A stretch of 7,414 nt of DNA. Origin: Bacteroidota bacterium (GTDB lineage: Bacteria; Zhuqueibacterota; JdFR-76; DREG01). The translations under genes and the position numbers were made by a program. The stretch lies in assembly GCA_030624545.1 (NCBI GenBank), contig JAUXJX010000085.1:1-7414 (forward strand). The letters run 5' to 3'. Each line of letters starts with the position of its first letter. The stretch's first letter is position 1. The notes beneath the pieces are model-generated. The model saw nothing but the letters and a program-made list of their open reading frames with translations. It was not told the DNA's origin and ran no database searches. This document shows, one piece after another, positions 1-6,619 of this stretch.

Positions 1-2512
1 AAGACAAGGAGTAACTTTCCGGTGTTTCGAAATCCACCAACCGGTCTTTTACTTCCTGTAGCACTTCCGCAGAGCTTCTTCCCAATGCCTCTCCAGTGAT
101 GGTCACCACCCGGTCGCCATCCACGTGGTTGACACTACTCAGTCCGGTTGAGAAATCCACTATGGCATAATTCGCAAGTGGATAATGCCGGCCTTCATAA
201 AAAACCGTGAGATTCAGCAAGTCATTGTAATTATTTCGAAAATTTTCATCAAACCTGACGGTGATGTCGTATTCTTCCTGTCCAATGCGAAACTGGGAGG
301 CTTCCGTCCCGTTTATGGCAGTTCGAATGGTGTTGGCAATCTGCGCCGTATTTAGGCCAAAAAGGGCGGCCTTTTCGCGGTCCAGGAGAATCGTCATCTC
401 GGGCTTGCCCTTTTCATAGTTATCGCTCAGCTTGGTGAGCCCGGGCACATCCTCGATTTTTTTCTGGATTTGATTCGAAATATCGCTGAGAATGCCAAAG
501 TCTTCACCTTGGATTTGAATTTCAACTGCGCTGCCGGTCGGTGGTCCCGACTGAGGTTGTGTTACGTTAATATCGGCCCCGGGAATGCCATCAACTTTTT
601 CCCTAACCTGTTCCAGTGTCTTAAAGGAATTTTGCCGGCGCAAATGTCTGTCCAGGAAATCTATGGTTACTTGTGATTTGTGCGACGAACCACCTTCGGC
701 ACCGAAATCAAACATGTTGGATGACTTGCCCACGTCTGCCACGTAATTCTCCAGGTCGATCGTGTCTTCAATTCTGTGTTCGACCAGGTCTACGATTTCA
801 TCCGAAGTCTCCAATTTCGTGCCAATCGGAGCTTCGACTTCGATCCATGCCTGTGCCGGCTCCAGGTCGGGGAAAAATTCCATGCCGTGATTGAATGCGC
901 CATAGACAAGGAACATCAAGACATATACCGAGAACATCGCCGCAACCACAGTTTTTCGATGGCTCAGCGCCCATCGCAACGCTTTCTCATAGCGATAGAT
1001 TAGCCAATGAAGAAAACGATCGCCTGGCAGCCGGCTCATTTTTTTATCCACCTTCAGATACCCGGAGGCAATGGTCGGATTAAAAACCAGGGCAACAAAC
1101 AAGGAAGATGCCAGCGTTATGACCAGTGTGATGGGCAGGAATTTCATGAATTCGCCCACAATACCCGGCCAGAAAATCATTGGCAAGAACACAAGCAAAG
1201 TGGTAATCGTCGATGTAATCACCGGCATGCCTACTTCTTGTGTGGCTTCTTTGGCTGCCAACAACCGCCCCTTGCCTTCGGAGTGATGGCGATAGATGTT
1301 CTCGACAATAACCACGGCGTTGTCGACAAGCATACCCAAAGCAAGGATCAAACTGAACAGGACGATCATGTTCAATGTGTAGCCAAGCATGCCGATTGCG
1401 ATGAAGGAAATCAACATGGATAGGGGAATGGCAATGCCCACGAGGAGTCCTGTACGCGGTCCCATGAAAAGGTATAGCACGCCGAAAACCAAAATGAGAC
1501 CGGCAATAATGTTGTTTTCCAGGTCGTTAACCATCGTCCGAATTTCCTTGGACTGATCCGCCAGGATAACGTATTCTACGTTGGCGGGGAAGTTCTTTTT
1601 TCCCTCTTGCAGAATACGTTTCACTTCATCGGCAATGTTGATGATGTTTTCTCCGCTTCTCTTCAGGATCGACAAAGTAACGCTGGCCTGCCCGTTCAGG
1701 CGGGAATAGCTGCTCTGTTCTTGATAACCGAATTGCACATCCGCCAGATCGCGGAGATAGATTGGCATACCGTTTTTAGCCATCACCACGACATCTCTGA
1801 GTTCTTCGATCGTATCAAATTCGCCAGGAATTCGAACGGTCCATTTTAAGTTTGTGCCTTTCATGGACCCGCCTGGAATAGTAATGTTCTCCTGCCGAAT
1901 TGCGTCGATGATATCATCCACTCCAATATTGTAATACTGAAGTCTGGCCGGATTGACATTGACTTTTACCTCCCGCTTCAATCCTCCTGCGATATTGACA
2001 TCAAGCACGCCCGGAATCTGATCAAATTCATCTTGCAGGTCTTCCGCGATTTGTTTGAGGCGAACAAGCGAATGCTTCCCCACAATACTGACCAGCATGA
2101 TAGGGATATTTTCAAAATTGATTTCCTGTACCATCGGTTCGTCGAGATCCGAAGGCAGATCGGGTTTTGATAGATCCACTTTCTCCCGCACTTTGCGAAC
2201 AGCTTCGTCGATATCAATGTCCGGCTCAAATTCAACAATGATACTGGTAAATCCCTCAGTACTTGAGGAGGTCATTTTCTTTACTTTGGTTATTCCCGAA
2301 ATCCTGTCCTCGATGGGCTTGGCAATCAATGTCTCCATATCAGACGGCGCTACGCCAACATATGGCGCTGATACTATGACGACTGGAATCTCTATTTGGG
2401 GAAATGACTCTACCGCAAGATTGGTGTAGGCAACGAAACCACCGATCACCAAAATGAATAGAAGAACGAATACGCTGGTTTTATGGGCAAGAGAGAGGTT
2501 TGTAATTTTCAT
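1..2512 (-). CDS. RND-family efflux pump, inner-membrane permease (AcrB/MexB superfamily), 3' part beyond the window
   Basis: Proton-driven inner-membrane pump of a tripartite efflux system; substrate unknown. I translated the minus strand: 837 codons are open from ATG 2512 to the left edge. Families of this type are about 1,020-1,050 residues, so about 200 C-terminal residues (last membrane helices) are missing. Seen in order: first membrane helix at about residues 10-30 (MKITNLSLAHKTSVFVLLF), then the VESFPQIEIPVV stretch typical of RND pumps, a first porter region to about 330, membrane helices 2-6 at about 333-475, helix 7 at about 519-540, and the second porter region up to the edge. The helix-4 motif reads LGMLVDNAVVIVENI, with Asp397 kept and Asn398 where AcrB has a second Asp. 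The start is supported by AAGGAA at 2518-2523. It is last in the visible operon, 403 bases after the adaptor. Family is certain; subclass (drug-type rather than metal-type) is inferred. Confidence 0.95.
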   Translation of the reverse strand, partial: MKITNLSLAHKTSVFVLLFILVIGGFVAYTNLAVESFPQIEIPVVIVSAPYVGVAPSDMETLIAKPIEDRISGITKVKKMTSSSTEGFTSIIVEFEPDIDIDEAVRKVREKVDLSKPDLPSDLDEPMVQEINFENIPIMLVSIVGKHSLVRLKQIAEDLQDEFDQIPGVLDVNIAGGLKREVKVNVNPARLQYYNIGVDDIIDAIRQENITIPGGSMKGTNLKWTVRIPGEFDTIEELRDVVVMAKNGMPIYLRDLADVQFGYQEQSSYSRLNGQASVTLSILKRSGENIINIADEVKRILQEGKKNFPANVEYVILADQSKEIRTMVNDLENNIIAGLILVFGVLYLFMGPRTGLLVGIAIPLSMLISFIAIGMLGYTLNMIVLFSLILALGMLVDNAVVIVENIYRHHSEGKGRLLAAKEATQEVGMPVITSTITTLLVFLPMIFWPGIVGEFMKFLPITLVITLASSLFVALVFNPTIASGYLKVDKKMSRLPGDRFLHWLIYRYEKALRWALSHRKTVVAAMFSVYVLMFLVYGAFNHGMEFFPDLEPAQAWIEVEAPIGTKLETSDEIVDLVEHRIEDTIDLENYVADVGKSSNMFDFGAEGGSSHKSQVTIDFLDRHLRRQNSFKTLEQVREKVDGIPGADINVTQPQSGPPTGSAVEIQIQGEDFGILSDISNQIQKKIEDVPGLTKLSDNYEKGKPEMTILLDREKAALFGLNTAQIANTIRTAINGTEASQFRIGQEEYDITVRFDENFRNNYNDLLNLTVFYEGRHYPLANYAIVDFSTGLSSVNHVDGDRVVTITGEALGRSSAEVLQEVKDRLVDFETPESYSLS

Positions 2513-2538
2513 ACTTTTTCCTTCTAGATGAATTTGGC

Positions 2539-2566
2539 ATGGTACACAGACATTCCTGTCTGTGCT
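2539..2566 (-). repeat. REP-like hairpin 1 (inverted orientation)
   Basis: A perfect 8-base stem CACAGACA (2545-2552) and TGTCTGTG (2557-2564) encloses a TTCC loop. With its flanks it is the reverse complement of the hairpins at 2651 and 2814, lacking one C. It lies 27 bases before the pump start codon, just upstream of its ribosome-binding site. Confidence 0.8.
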
Positions 2567-2650
2567 TCTTGAAATTTTCACTTAATTCCAAGATGAGGAT
2601 CAAACAAGCCTTTTTTGAGGTTTGCCCAATTCGGTCACAGACGAATCTAC

Positions 2651-2679
2651 AGCACAGACAAGAATGTCTGTGCTACCAT
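2651..2679 (+). repeat. REP-like hairpin 2
   Basis: A perfect 10-base stem AGCACAGACA (2651-2660) and TGTCTGTGCT (2665-2674) encloses an AGAA loop, followed by ACCAT. Together with hairpin 1 it forms a head-to-head inverted pair about 85 bases apart, a layout like paired REP sequences. Confidence 0.82.
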
Positions 2680-2814
2680 TTTTTGTTTTTGTAGAACAGG
2701 CATTCACCAGGGTCGTAGACCTGTCTGTTCAATTTGAGTCCCATGCTACTATCAATCTTTCACCACATTCAGCAGGTCACCGTCACTCAGTTCTTGCTGG
2801 CCAAAGGATATAAG
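2652..2814. repeat. Tandem duplication, copy A (orphan copy)
   Basis: This 163-base unit is repeated immediately to the right at 2815-2978. Over 2652-2804 against 2815-2968 I count eight substitutions, all transitions, and one single-base insertion, so about 95% identity. A further, more diverged 10 bases reach exactly to the start of copy B. The unit contains a REP-like hairpin, a second short hairpin (CAGGGTC 2708-2714 with GACCTG 2718-2723, one bulge) and a non-functional copy of the adaptor gene 3' end. Confidence 0.92.
2752..2814 (-). pseudogene. Orphan 3' fragment of the adaptor gene
   Basis: Read on the minus strand, these 21 codons give LISFGQQELSDGDLLNVVKD and a TGA stop. The real adaptor ends LIFVGQQELSDGDLLNVVKD. 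Four of the seven base differences are silent third-position changes; the other three change Phe-Val to Ser-Phe next to the duplication edge. There is no start codon, so it is a by-product of the duplication and not a gene. Confidence 0.85.
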
Positions 2815-2842
2815 GCACAGACAGGAATGTCTGTGCTACCAT
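2814..2842 (+). repeat. REP-like hairpin 3
   Basis: A 9-base stem GCACAGACA (2815-2823) and TGTCTGTGC (2828-2836) encloses a GGAA loop, followed by TACCAT. It is the copy of hairpin 2 made by the tandem duplication and differs by one base in the loop. Confidence 0.82.
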
Positions 2843-2978
2843 TTTTTGTTTTTGTAGAACAGGCATTCACCATGGGTCGTGGACCTGTCTACTCAATTTG
2901 AGTCCCATGCTATTATCAATCTTTCACCACGTTTAGCAGATCACCGTCACTCAGTTCTTGCTGGCCAACAAATATGAG
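2815..2978. repeat. Tandem duplication, copy B (contains the true adaptor gene end)
   Basis: This is the second copy of the 163-base unit. Its right part, from 2916, is the real 3' end of the adaptor gene, including its TGA stop. Its left part is the intercistronic spacer with a REP-like hairpin. Copies A and B abut with no bases between, as expected of a simple tandem duplication. Confidence 0.92.
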
Positions 2979-3950
2979 TTCTTGATTTGGCTGAAGGCCG
3001 TCAACAGCCACTTTGTCCTCGTAAACGGCTTCGATGGAAATCTTGACCATCTCGGCACGGTCGTTCGAGTTGATGAAGACATAGCGCCCTTCTTCGGATT
3101 CCAGGAATGCGTCGGCTGGAATAACGATCTGGTTTTCCAAAAATCTCCGCAGTATTTTGATATTCGCGATCATTTGGGGTGCCAGCTTTTCACCCGGATT
3201 GTCAATGGCAATTTCTATCTGAAATGTTCTGCTCGATGGGTCGATGCTGCGTGAAACAAAGGATACGCTGCTCGATATTTTGATGTCCGGGAATGCGTCG
3301 AAGGTGATCTCTGCGGAAGTTCCGATATGGATATCGCTCAGAAAGCGCTCGGCAATTCCGGCATTGATCTTTAGTACGTCGTTATCGACAAACTCGAACA
3401 AAGACGACATGGGCGTCAAATAAGCGCCCAGATCAAAATATCTGTCATTGACATAGCCAGGAATTCGCGTTGTAATAAACAACTTGCCGTATCGGGCTTC
3501 AGCCAGATCGGCTGCGGCCATGGCCCGTTCGCACCCATATTTTGCGGCTAGATAGTCGTTTTCTGAAATAGCCCTCTGGCCCCAGAGAGTGCTGTTACTT
3601 TTCATGGTTAATTCAGCCTGGTGCATGGCCGCAACCGCCTCTTTGAATTGGGCCTTCAGAACCTGGTTCTCCAGAAGGGCCAAAGTATCTCCCTTTTGCG
3701 CATAGGAGCCCTTATCCTTCAGGATTCTTGTCAGTGTGCCGCCTTCCTCCGCAATGATTTGGATTTGATTCCTGGCCTTCACCGTCCCTGTAATGTTGAG
3801 GTATTCCTTAAAAGGCGTCGGCTCCAGCATTATCGTTCTAACCGGGATGCCTTTGGGTGTCTCAGAGTTGTTTGCGGCCGTATGCTCGGAACAATTGCTG
3901 AGGACCAAACCGTAGGACAAGAAAATAAATAGCGCGAGCGCTCTTTTCAT
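2916..3950 (-). CDS. RND efflux periplasmic adaptor (HlyD/AcrA membrane-fusion family), probable lipoprotein
   Basis: Periplasmic adaptor that links the RND pump to the outer-membrane channel. It has 344 residues, a little shorter than AcrA. The N-terminus is a short basic start, a hydrophobic stretch and LSNC, so Cys20 is the likely lipidated residue; Asn just before the Cys is less usual than Gly, Ala or Ser. Residues about 54-95 form the first half of the lipoyl-like domain (GTVKARNQIQIIAEEGG then GDTLALLEN). About 96-155 is a short alpha-helical hairpin rich in Ala and Glu. About 160-190 gives the second lipoyl half with PGYVNDRYFDLGAYL, followed by beta-barrel and membrane-proximal domains (VIPADAFL near 275). 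The start is fixed by GGAGG at 3955-3959, 4 bases before the ATG. It begins 30 bases after the channel gene, with no terminator between. Its last codons lie inside a tandem duplication. Confidence 0.94.
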   Translation of the reverse strand: MKRALALFIFLSYGLVLSNCSEHTAANNSETPKGIPVRTIMLEPTPFKEYLNITGTVKARNQIQIIAEEGGTLTRILKDKGSYAQKGDTLALLENQVLKAQFKEAVAAMHQAELTMKSNSTLWGQRAISENDYLAAKYGCERAMAAADLAEARYGKLFITTRIPGYVNDRYFDLGAYLTPMSSLFEFVDNDVLKINAGIAERFLSDIHIGTSAEITFDAFPDIKISSSVSFVSRSIDPSSRTFQIEIAIDNPGEKLAPQMIANIKILRRFLENQIVIPADAFLESEEGRYVFINSNDRAEMVKISIEAVYEDKVAVDGLQPNQELIFVGQQELSDGDLLNVVKD

Positions 3951-3980
3951 TATTCCTCCAATGATACGATTTAGAAGTTG

Positions 3981-5288
3981 CTACAGGCCTTCAGTATTCA
4001 CATTTCCGGTGACCCGTGCCCAATCAAAGTAAGCTTCCAGGTAATCATAAGTTGCGGCATAGTAGTTCACCTGCGCCTGATCGAGAAACAGCCTGCTGTC
4101 TTTTAATTCCAATTGAGTGGCCATATTGTTTGCCACCCGGGTCTGTGCTATTTCAAAAGCGCGGCGTGCGGAACCGATACTCTTCTGAGCCGCGACTATG
4201 CGCTGATAGGATTCCTTCAAGAGCAAGTAGATATTTGTCAATTGAATTTGCAGGTCGTCCAGTGCGATTGATAATTGGGTATCTGTCTTATCGAGTTCGA
4301 TGCGCGCTTTTTGTACCTGCGCGGAGCCAAATCCGCCGGTGAAGAGCGGCACCTTTAAAGTCAGTCCAACTACAACATTATCGTTATCATTCTGGAGTCG
4401 AAACGCATCGGATCGTGCCCCATAATTGTACATTACTCTGCCATCCAATTCAGGCCAGTTGTTGGATTTTTGAACGATAATATTCTTTTCTCGCAATTTT
4501 CTTTCCCACACCAACGCGTTGTACATGGGGTGTTTTCTGAGAACCTCCTCCATAGAGATTGAATCCGGAAACACGGGAAATGACTCCAGGTCTCCCGACA
4601 ATTGGATATTCTCAGACTGGGGAAGGCTCACCAACGCCTTCAGGTTGTTCAATGAAACTTGAAAATTCTTGCGGGCCTGCATGGTTTCAGGAATCGAATT
4701 CTGCCACCGTACCTCCGCCTGGAGCAGCTCAAATTCGGAGACCACTCCGCTCTCATATTTCAACTTGATGTTTTGGTAGTTTTCCAGCGCGCTTTCTTCC
4801 GATTCTCGTGCGAGTTCGTAAATGGTCTTCAGCAAAAGAGCCTGATAGAATGCCTTCTTAACGCCCGTAATAATGGCCTGAAATTGTGAATCATATTGGA
4901 AGGCTGTTAGTTTTCTAAAATCCGAGGCCGCCTGAATCGCTTTGCCCACCTTGAAACTGAAAAGAGTTTGGCTCAAAATGGCATTGAATTGAAATTCATT
5001 CTTATAGGTAATGGAAAATTTCTGTGTGCCTTCCGGCGAATTAAAATAGAAAAAGGTCTGCTGGAGATTTCGGTTATAGCCGAAGTCAAGATCGACCGTG
5101 GGCAGGGCGGCAGAGACAGCCTCCTTTTTCAGGGCGGAAGCCATACGCAAGTCTGCCTGGGCCAGCTTGATATCCTTATTCCGCTCTATCGCCAGCTTGA
5201 TGATGCTCTGCAAATCATATTCTTTGGCGAAAAGTGTGCCGGTTATAAAAAGCAGTCCAATAATTAACAGGACAAATCTTCTGACCAT
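3981..5288 (-). CDS. TolC-family outer-membrane efflux protein
   Basis: Outer-membrane channel through which the pump would expel its substrate; TolC-type proteins act as trimers. The product has 435 residues, usual for the family. Residues 1-21 form a signal peptide (MVRRFVLLIIGLLFITGTLFA) with likely cleavage before Lys22. Two outer-membrane-efflux repeats follow, about 25-215 and 230-430, rich in long amphipathic helices. The second contains the family-typical VPLFTGGFGSAQVQKA near residue 313, and the C-terminus ends in the usual long helix (QAQVNYYAATYDYLEAYFDWARVTG). No lipobox is seen. The start codon shares one base with the regulator stop (TGATG), and a strong AGGAGG lies 5 bases upstream inside the regulator gene, so translational coupling is likely. 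Its place directly before the adaptor and pump makes it the dedicated channel of this system. Confidence 0.95.
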   Translation of the reverse strand: MVRRFVLLIIGLLFITGTLFAKEYDLQSIIKLAIERNKDIKLAQADLRMASALKKEAVSAALPTVDLDFGYNRNLQQTFFYFNSPEGTQKFSITYKNEFQFNAILSQTLFSFKVGKAIQAASDFRKLTAFQYDSQFQAIITGVKKAFYQALLLKTIYELARESEESALENYQNIKLKYESGVVSEFELLQAEVRWQNSIPETMQARKNFQVSLNNLKALVSLPQSENIQLSGDLESFPVFPDSISMEEVLRKHPMYNALVWERKLREKNIIVQKSNNWPELDGRVMYNYGARSDAFRLQNDNDNVVVGLTLKVPLFTGGFGSAQVQKARIELDKTDTQLSIALDDLQIQLTNIYLLLKESYQRIVAAQKSIGSARRAFEIAQTRVANNMATQLELKDSRLFLDQAQVNYYAATYDYLEAYFDWARVTGNVNTEGL

Positions 5289-5878
5289 CAGGTCCTCCTT
5301 TTCAGGCCGTTCAATATAATCTGGATCATGTGTTCGACGACGCGATCGCGCATCTTCTCCGGATATCGGTGCATCCAGTCGAGGTTAAGAAAGTCAGACA
5401 TGAAAACCAAAGCCGACACCGTTGCCTCCTCATCCTTAAGCTGGAAGATACCTTCTCTTTTGCCTGATTCAAGCATGGGGCGGAGTTTTCCAGCAAGCAT
5501 CTGATTGATCTTATCTACAATCGGGCGCCCGTGTGGCGAGTGTTCATATAGTGCCGGGGGCATATCAACCATGTTGGCAGCATAAGCCTTAAGGTCGCGA
5601 TAGACAGTACGGTAGAAAAGTGCGATTCGCCGGTCCGCGGGGAGATTGCGCGGCAGCTTTTTTTCCACAGAGTCCATGAACCCTTCAGCCTCCTCGATAA
5701 CCACTTCATTAAAGATGGCTTCCTTGTTTGAAAAATAATAATAGAGGGTTGGCTTGGCGAGGCCGCACTGGCGTGCTATGTCGTCCATCGAAGTTTTGCT
5801 GAAACCGAAACGGAAGAACAGCTCCCTGGCCGACTGCTTAATGAGTAATTTCTTTTCCTGATCGTTGTTTGTTGCCAT
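5288..5878 (-). CDS. TetR/AcrR-family transcriptional regulator, first gene of the efflux operon
   Basis: DNA-binding regulator, 196 residues, a normal length for TetR proteins. The N-terminal helix-turn-helix domain spans about residues 10-57: KQSARELFFRFGFSKTSMDD, then IARQCGLAKPTLYYYFSNKE, with the recognition helix around APTLYYYF-like residues 41-49 (here AKPTLYYYF). The remaining part is a helical ligand-binding domain whose ligand cannot be read from sequence. It is co-oriented with the pump genes and overlaps the channel start by one base, so it lies on the same transcript. By analogy with AcrR-type regulators it is probably a repressor of its own operon. The chosen ATG has no purine-rich ribosome site before it; instead a TATAAT sits 7 bases upstream, which points to a leaderless message. 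An in-frame start further downstream would cut into the DNA-binding domain, so this start is preferred. Confidence 0.93.
   Translation of the reverse strand: MATNNDQEKKLLIKQSARELFFRFGFSKTSMDDIARQCGLAKPTLYYYFSNKEAIFNEVVIEEAEGFMDSVEKKLPRNLPADRRIALFYRTVYRDLKAYAANMVDMPPALYEHSPHGRPIVDKINQMLAGKLRPMLESGKREGIFQLKDEEATVSALVFMSDFLNLDWMHRYPEKMRDRVVEHMIQIILNGLKRRT
5294..5299 (-). promoter_or_regulatory. Strong ribosome-binding site of the channel gene, inside the regulator gene
   Basis: AGGAGG on the minus strand lies 5 bases before the channel ATG and within the last codons of the TetR gene. Combined with the TGATG stop-start overlap it allows efficient re-initiation after the regulator is translated. 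Confidence 0.85.
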
Positions 5879-5885
5879 GATGAGA

Positions 5886-5891
5886 ATTATA
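5886..5891 (-). promoter_or_regulatory. Candidate -10 box of the efflux operon
   Basis: TATAAT on the minus strand, a perfect match to the sigma-70 consensus, ends 7 bases before the regulator ATG. Transcription would begin at or next to the A of the start codon, giving a leaderless message. No good TTGACA-like -35 is seen 15-19 bases upstream, so the call is moderate. Confidence 0.5.
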
Positions 5892-5894
5892 GAA

Positions 5895-5922
5895 TTTCGA
5901 CTATTTTCATAATTATTCGAAA
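5895..5922. promoter_or_regulatory. Candidate TetR operator (autoregulation)
   Basis: A 28-base dyad with outer arms TTTCGA (5895-5900) and TCGAAA (5917-5922); 10 of the 14 half-site positions are symmetric. It lies 3 bases upstream of the candidate -10 box and covers where the -35 would be. A TetR dimer bound here would block RNA polymerase. This is inferred from symmetry and position only. Confidence 0.5.
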
Positions 5923-6163
5923 GTATTGTTTAACTATGCCACATTCAATTGAAAGTTGCTAGGAATTGATGACCAAAAAGAAATGTTAAGAAAATCTTGA
6001 TTGGTCGTATAAAGAAGGCCGGGAATGGTTCTAGTGAGCCAGCAAAATCATTCTTGCTAATCAGAATTTGATTGTCTTAATTGATCATGACTTTTGCGTA
6101 AGCTGCATGGTTGGCGGGTAGCATCTCATCACGGAGTCAGGCGCCGAGTTATTGTTGACCGGG
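5923..6163. other. Non-coding spacer, left part
   Basis: I find no gene here. Weak structures only: a 16-base near-palindrome at 5941-5956 (ACATTCAA/TTGAAAGT, 7 of 8 pairs) and a small hairpin AGCAA (6041-6045) with TTGCT (6054-6058). The first could be a second regulator site but could equally be chance in AT-rich DNA. Confidence 0.4.
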
Positions 6164-6239
6164 CGGATTCGCACGGATGCGTTCGATAGGGAAAATGCCT
6201 GAACCGCTGAATAGCGCGGATTGTGCTGATTGCACAGAT
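6164..6239 (+). repeat. Cluster of CGGAT-like short repeats
   Basis: CGGAT occurs at 6164 and 6174, then CGGAT, CTGAT and CAGAT start at 6217, 6226 and 6235, a regular 9-base step. The latter part also folds as TGTGC (6222-6226), loop TGATT, GCACA (6232-6236). It resembles the GCGGATT-type intergenic repeats common in environmental bacterial genomes; family membership is from memory, not a search. Confidence 0.45.
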
Positions 6240-6250
6240 CAGACCTATAT

Positions 6251-6276
6251 TCAGTCTGGCGCCAAACTGATTTTTT
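6251..6276 (+). terminator. Terminator-like hairpin followed by six T's
   Basis: TCAGTCTG (6251-6258) pairs with CAAACTGA (6263-6270) with one mismatch around a GCGC loop, and TTTTTT follows directly at 6271-6276. This is the form of an intrinsic terminator for plus-strand transcription. No plus-strand gene precedes it in the spacer, so it may end a short RNA or act in a leader of the hydrolase gene, or it may be part of a repeat. Confidence 0.5.
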
Positions 6277-6384
6277 GCCATACCGATTTTCAGAGATTTG
6301 GCAAACCTATTTAATCATGGAATGATTTCATAAACACCGGGTACAGAAAAAAATCACTGAAAGCACTTAACCTGAATTATTCAC

Positions 6385-6531
6385 CGCAGAGGGCGCTGAG
6401 AACGCAGAGATTAAATAAAAACAAACAGTTAATTAGACGCATTGATTTGCCAAATAGTGTAGAACGAAATGCAAGAAAAACTAACAAATACTATGGTTAA
6501 GTCTCATGAAAACAACTCTGTGCCCTCTGCG
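6385..6531. repeat. Inverted-repeat element with CGCAGAGGGC arms
   Basis: The left arm CGCAGAGGGCGCTGAG (6385-6400) is nearly the reverse complement of the right arm CTCTGTGCCCTCTGCG (6516-6531), with two mismatches in 16. A further CGCAGAG lies at 6403-6409. The 115 bases between the arms are AT-rich with no gene. Such CGCAGAG/CTCTGCG pairs look like a small non-autonomous repeat; no transposase is present. Confidence 0.65.
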
Positions 6532-6537
6532 CTCTCG

Positions 6538-6568
6538 ACCGGTTTATGAATTGACCAGGTTAACCGGT
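6538..6568. promoter_or_regulatory. ACCGGTT dyad upstream of the hydrolase gene
   Basis: ACCGGTT (6538-6544) and AACCGGT (6562-6568) form a perfect 7-base inverted repeat with 17 bases between, ending 51 bases before the hydrolase start. It could be an operator or a leader stem. A TTGACC (6551-6556) lies between the arms but no matching -10 box is seen, so no promoter is called. Confidence 0.3.
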
Positions 6569-6619
6569 GAAAACCTGTGGTTCAGGCTTCTTGTTTCTTA
6601 ATCAAAAAGAGGTACAAGA

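Noticed and set aside
1007..1423. Plus-strand open frame of 138 codons
   Set aside because: It is antisense to the highly conserved RND membrane region (helices 3-7), and the peptide shows no family features.
2622..2813. Plus-strand open frame of 63 codons in the adaptor-pump gap
   Set aside because: It runs through the REP-like hairpin and the antisense of the orphan adaptor tail, so it is made of repeat sequence and has no recognisable protein.
2652..2978. CRISPR-like array
   Set aside because: There are only two long abutting copies with no regular short repeats and unique spacers, and no cas gene.
6385..6531. Insertion sequence
   Set aside because: The arms are short, the interior has no transposase, and no target duplication is evident; it is called only as a repeat.
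6551..6556. TTGACC as the -35 of a hydrolase promoter
   Set aside because: No TATAAT-like sequence lies 15-19 bases downstream.
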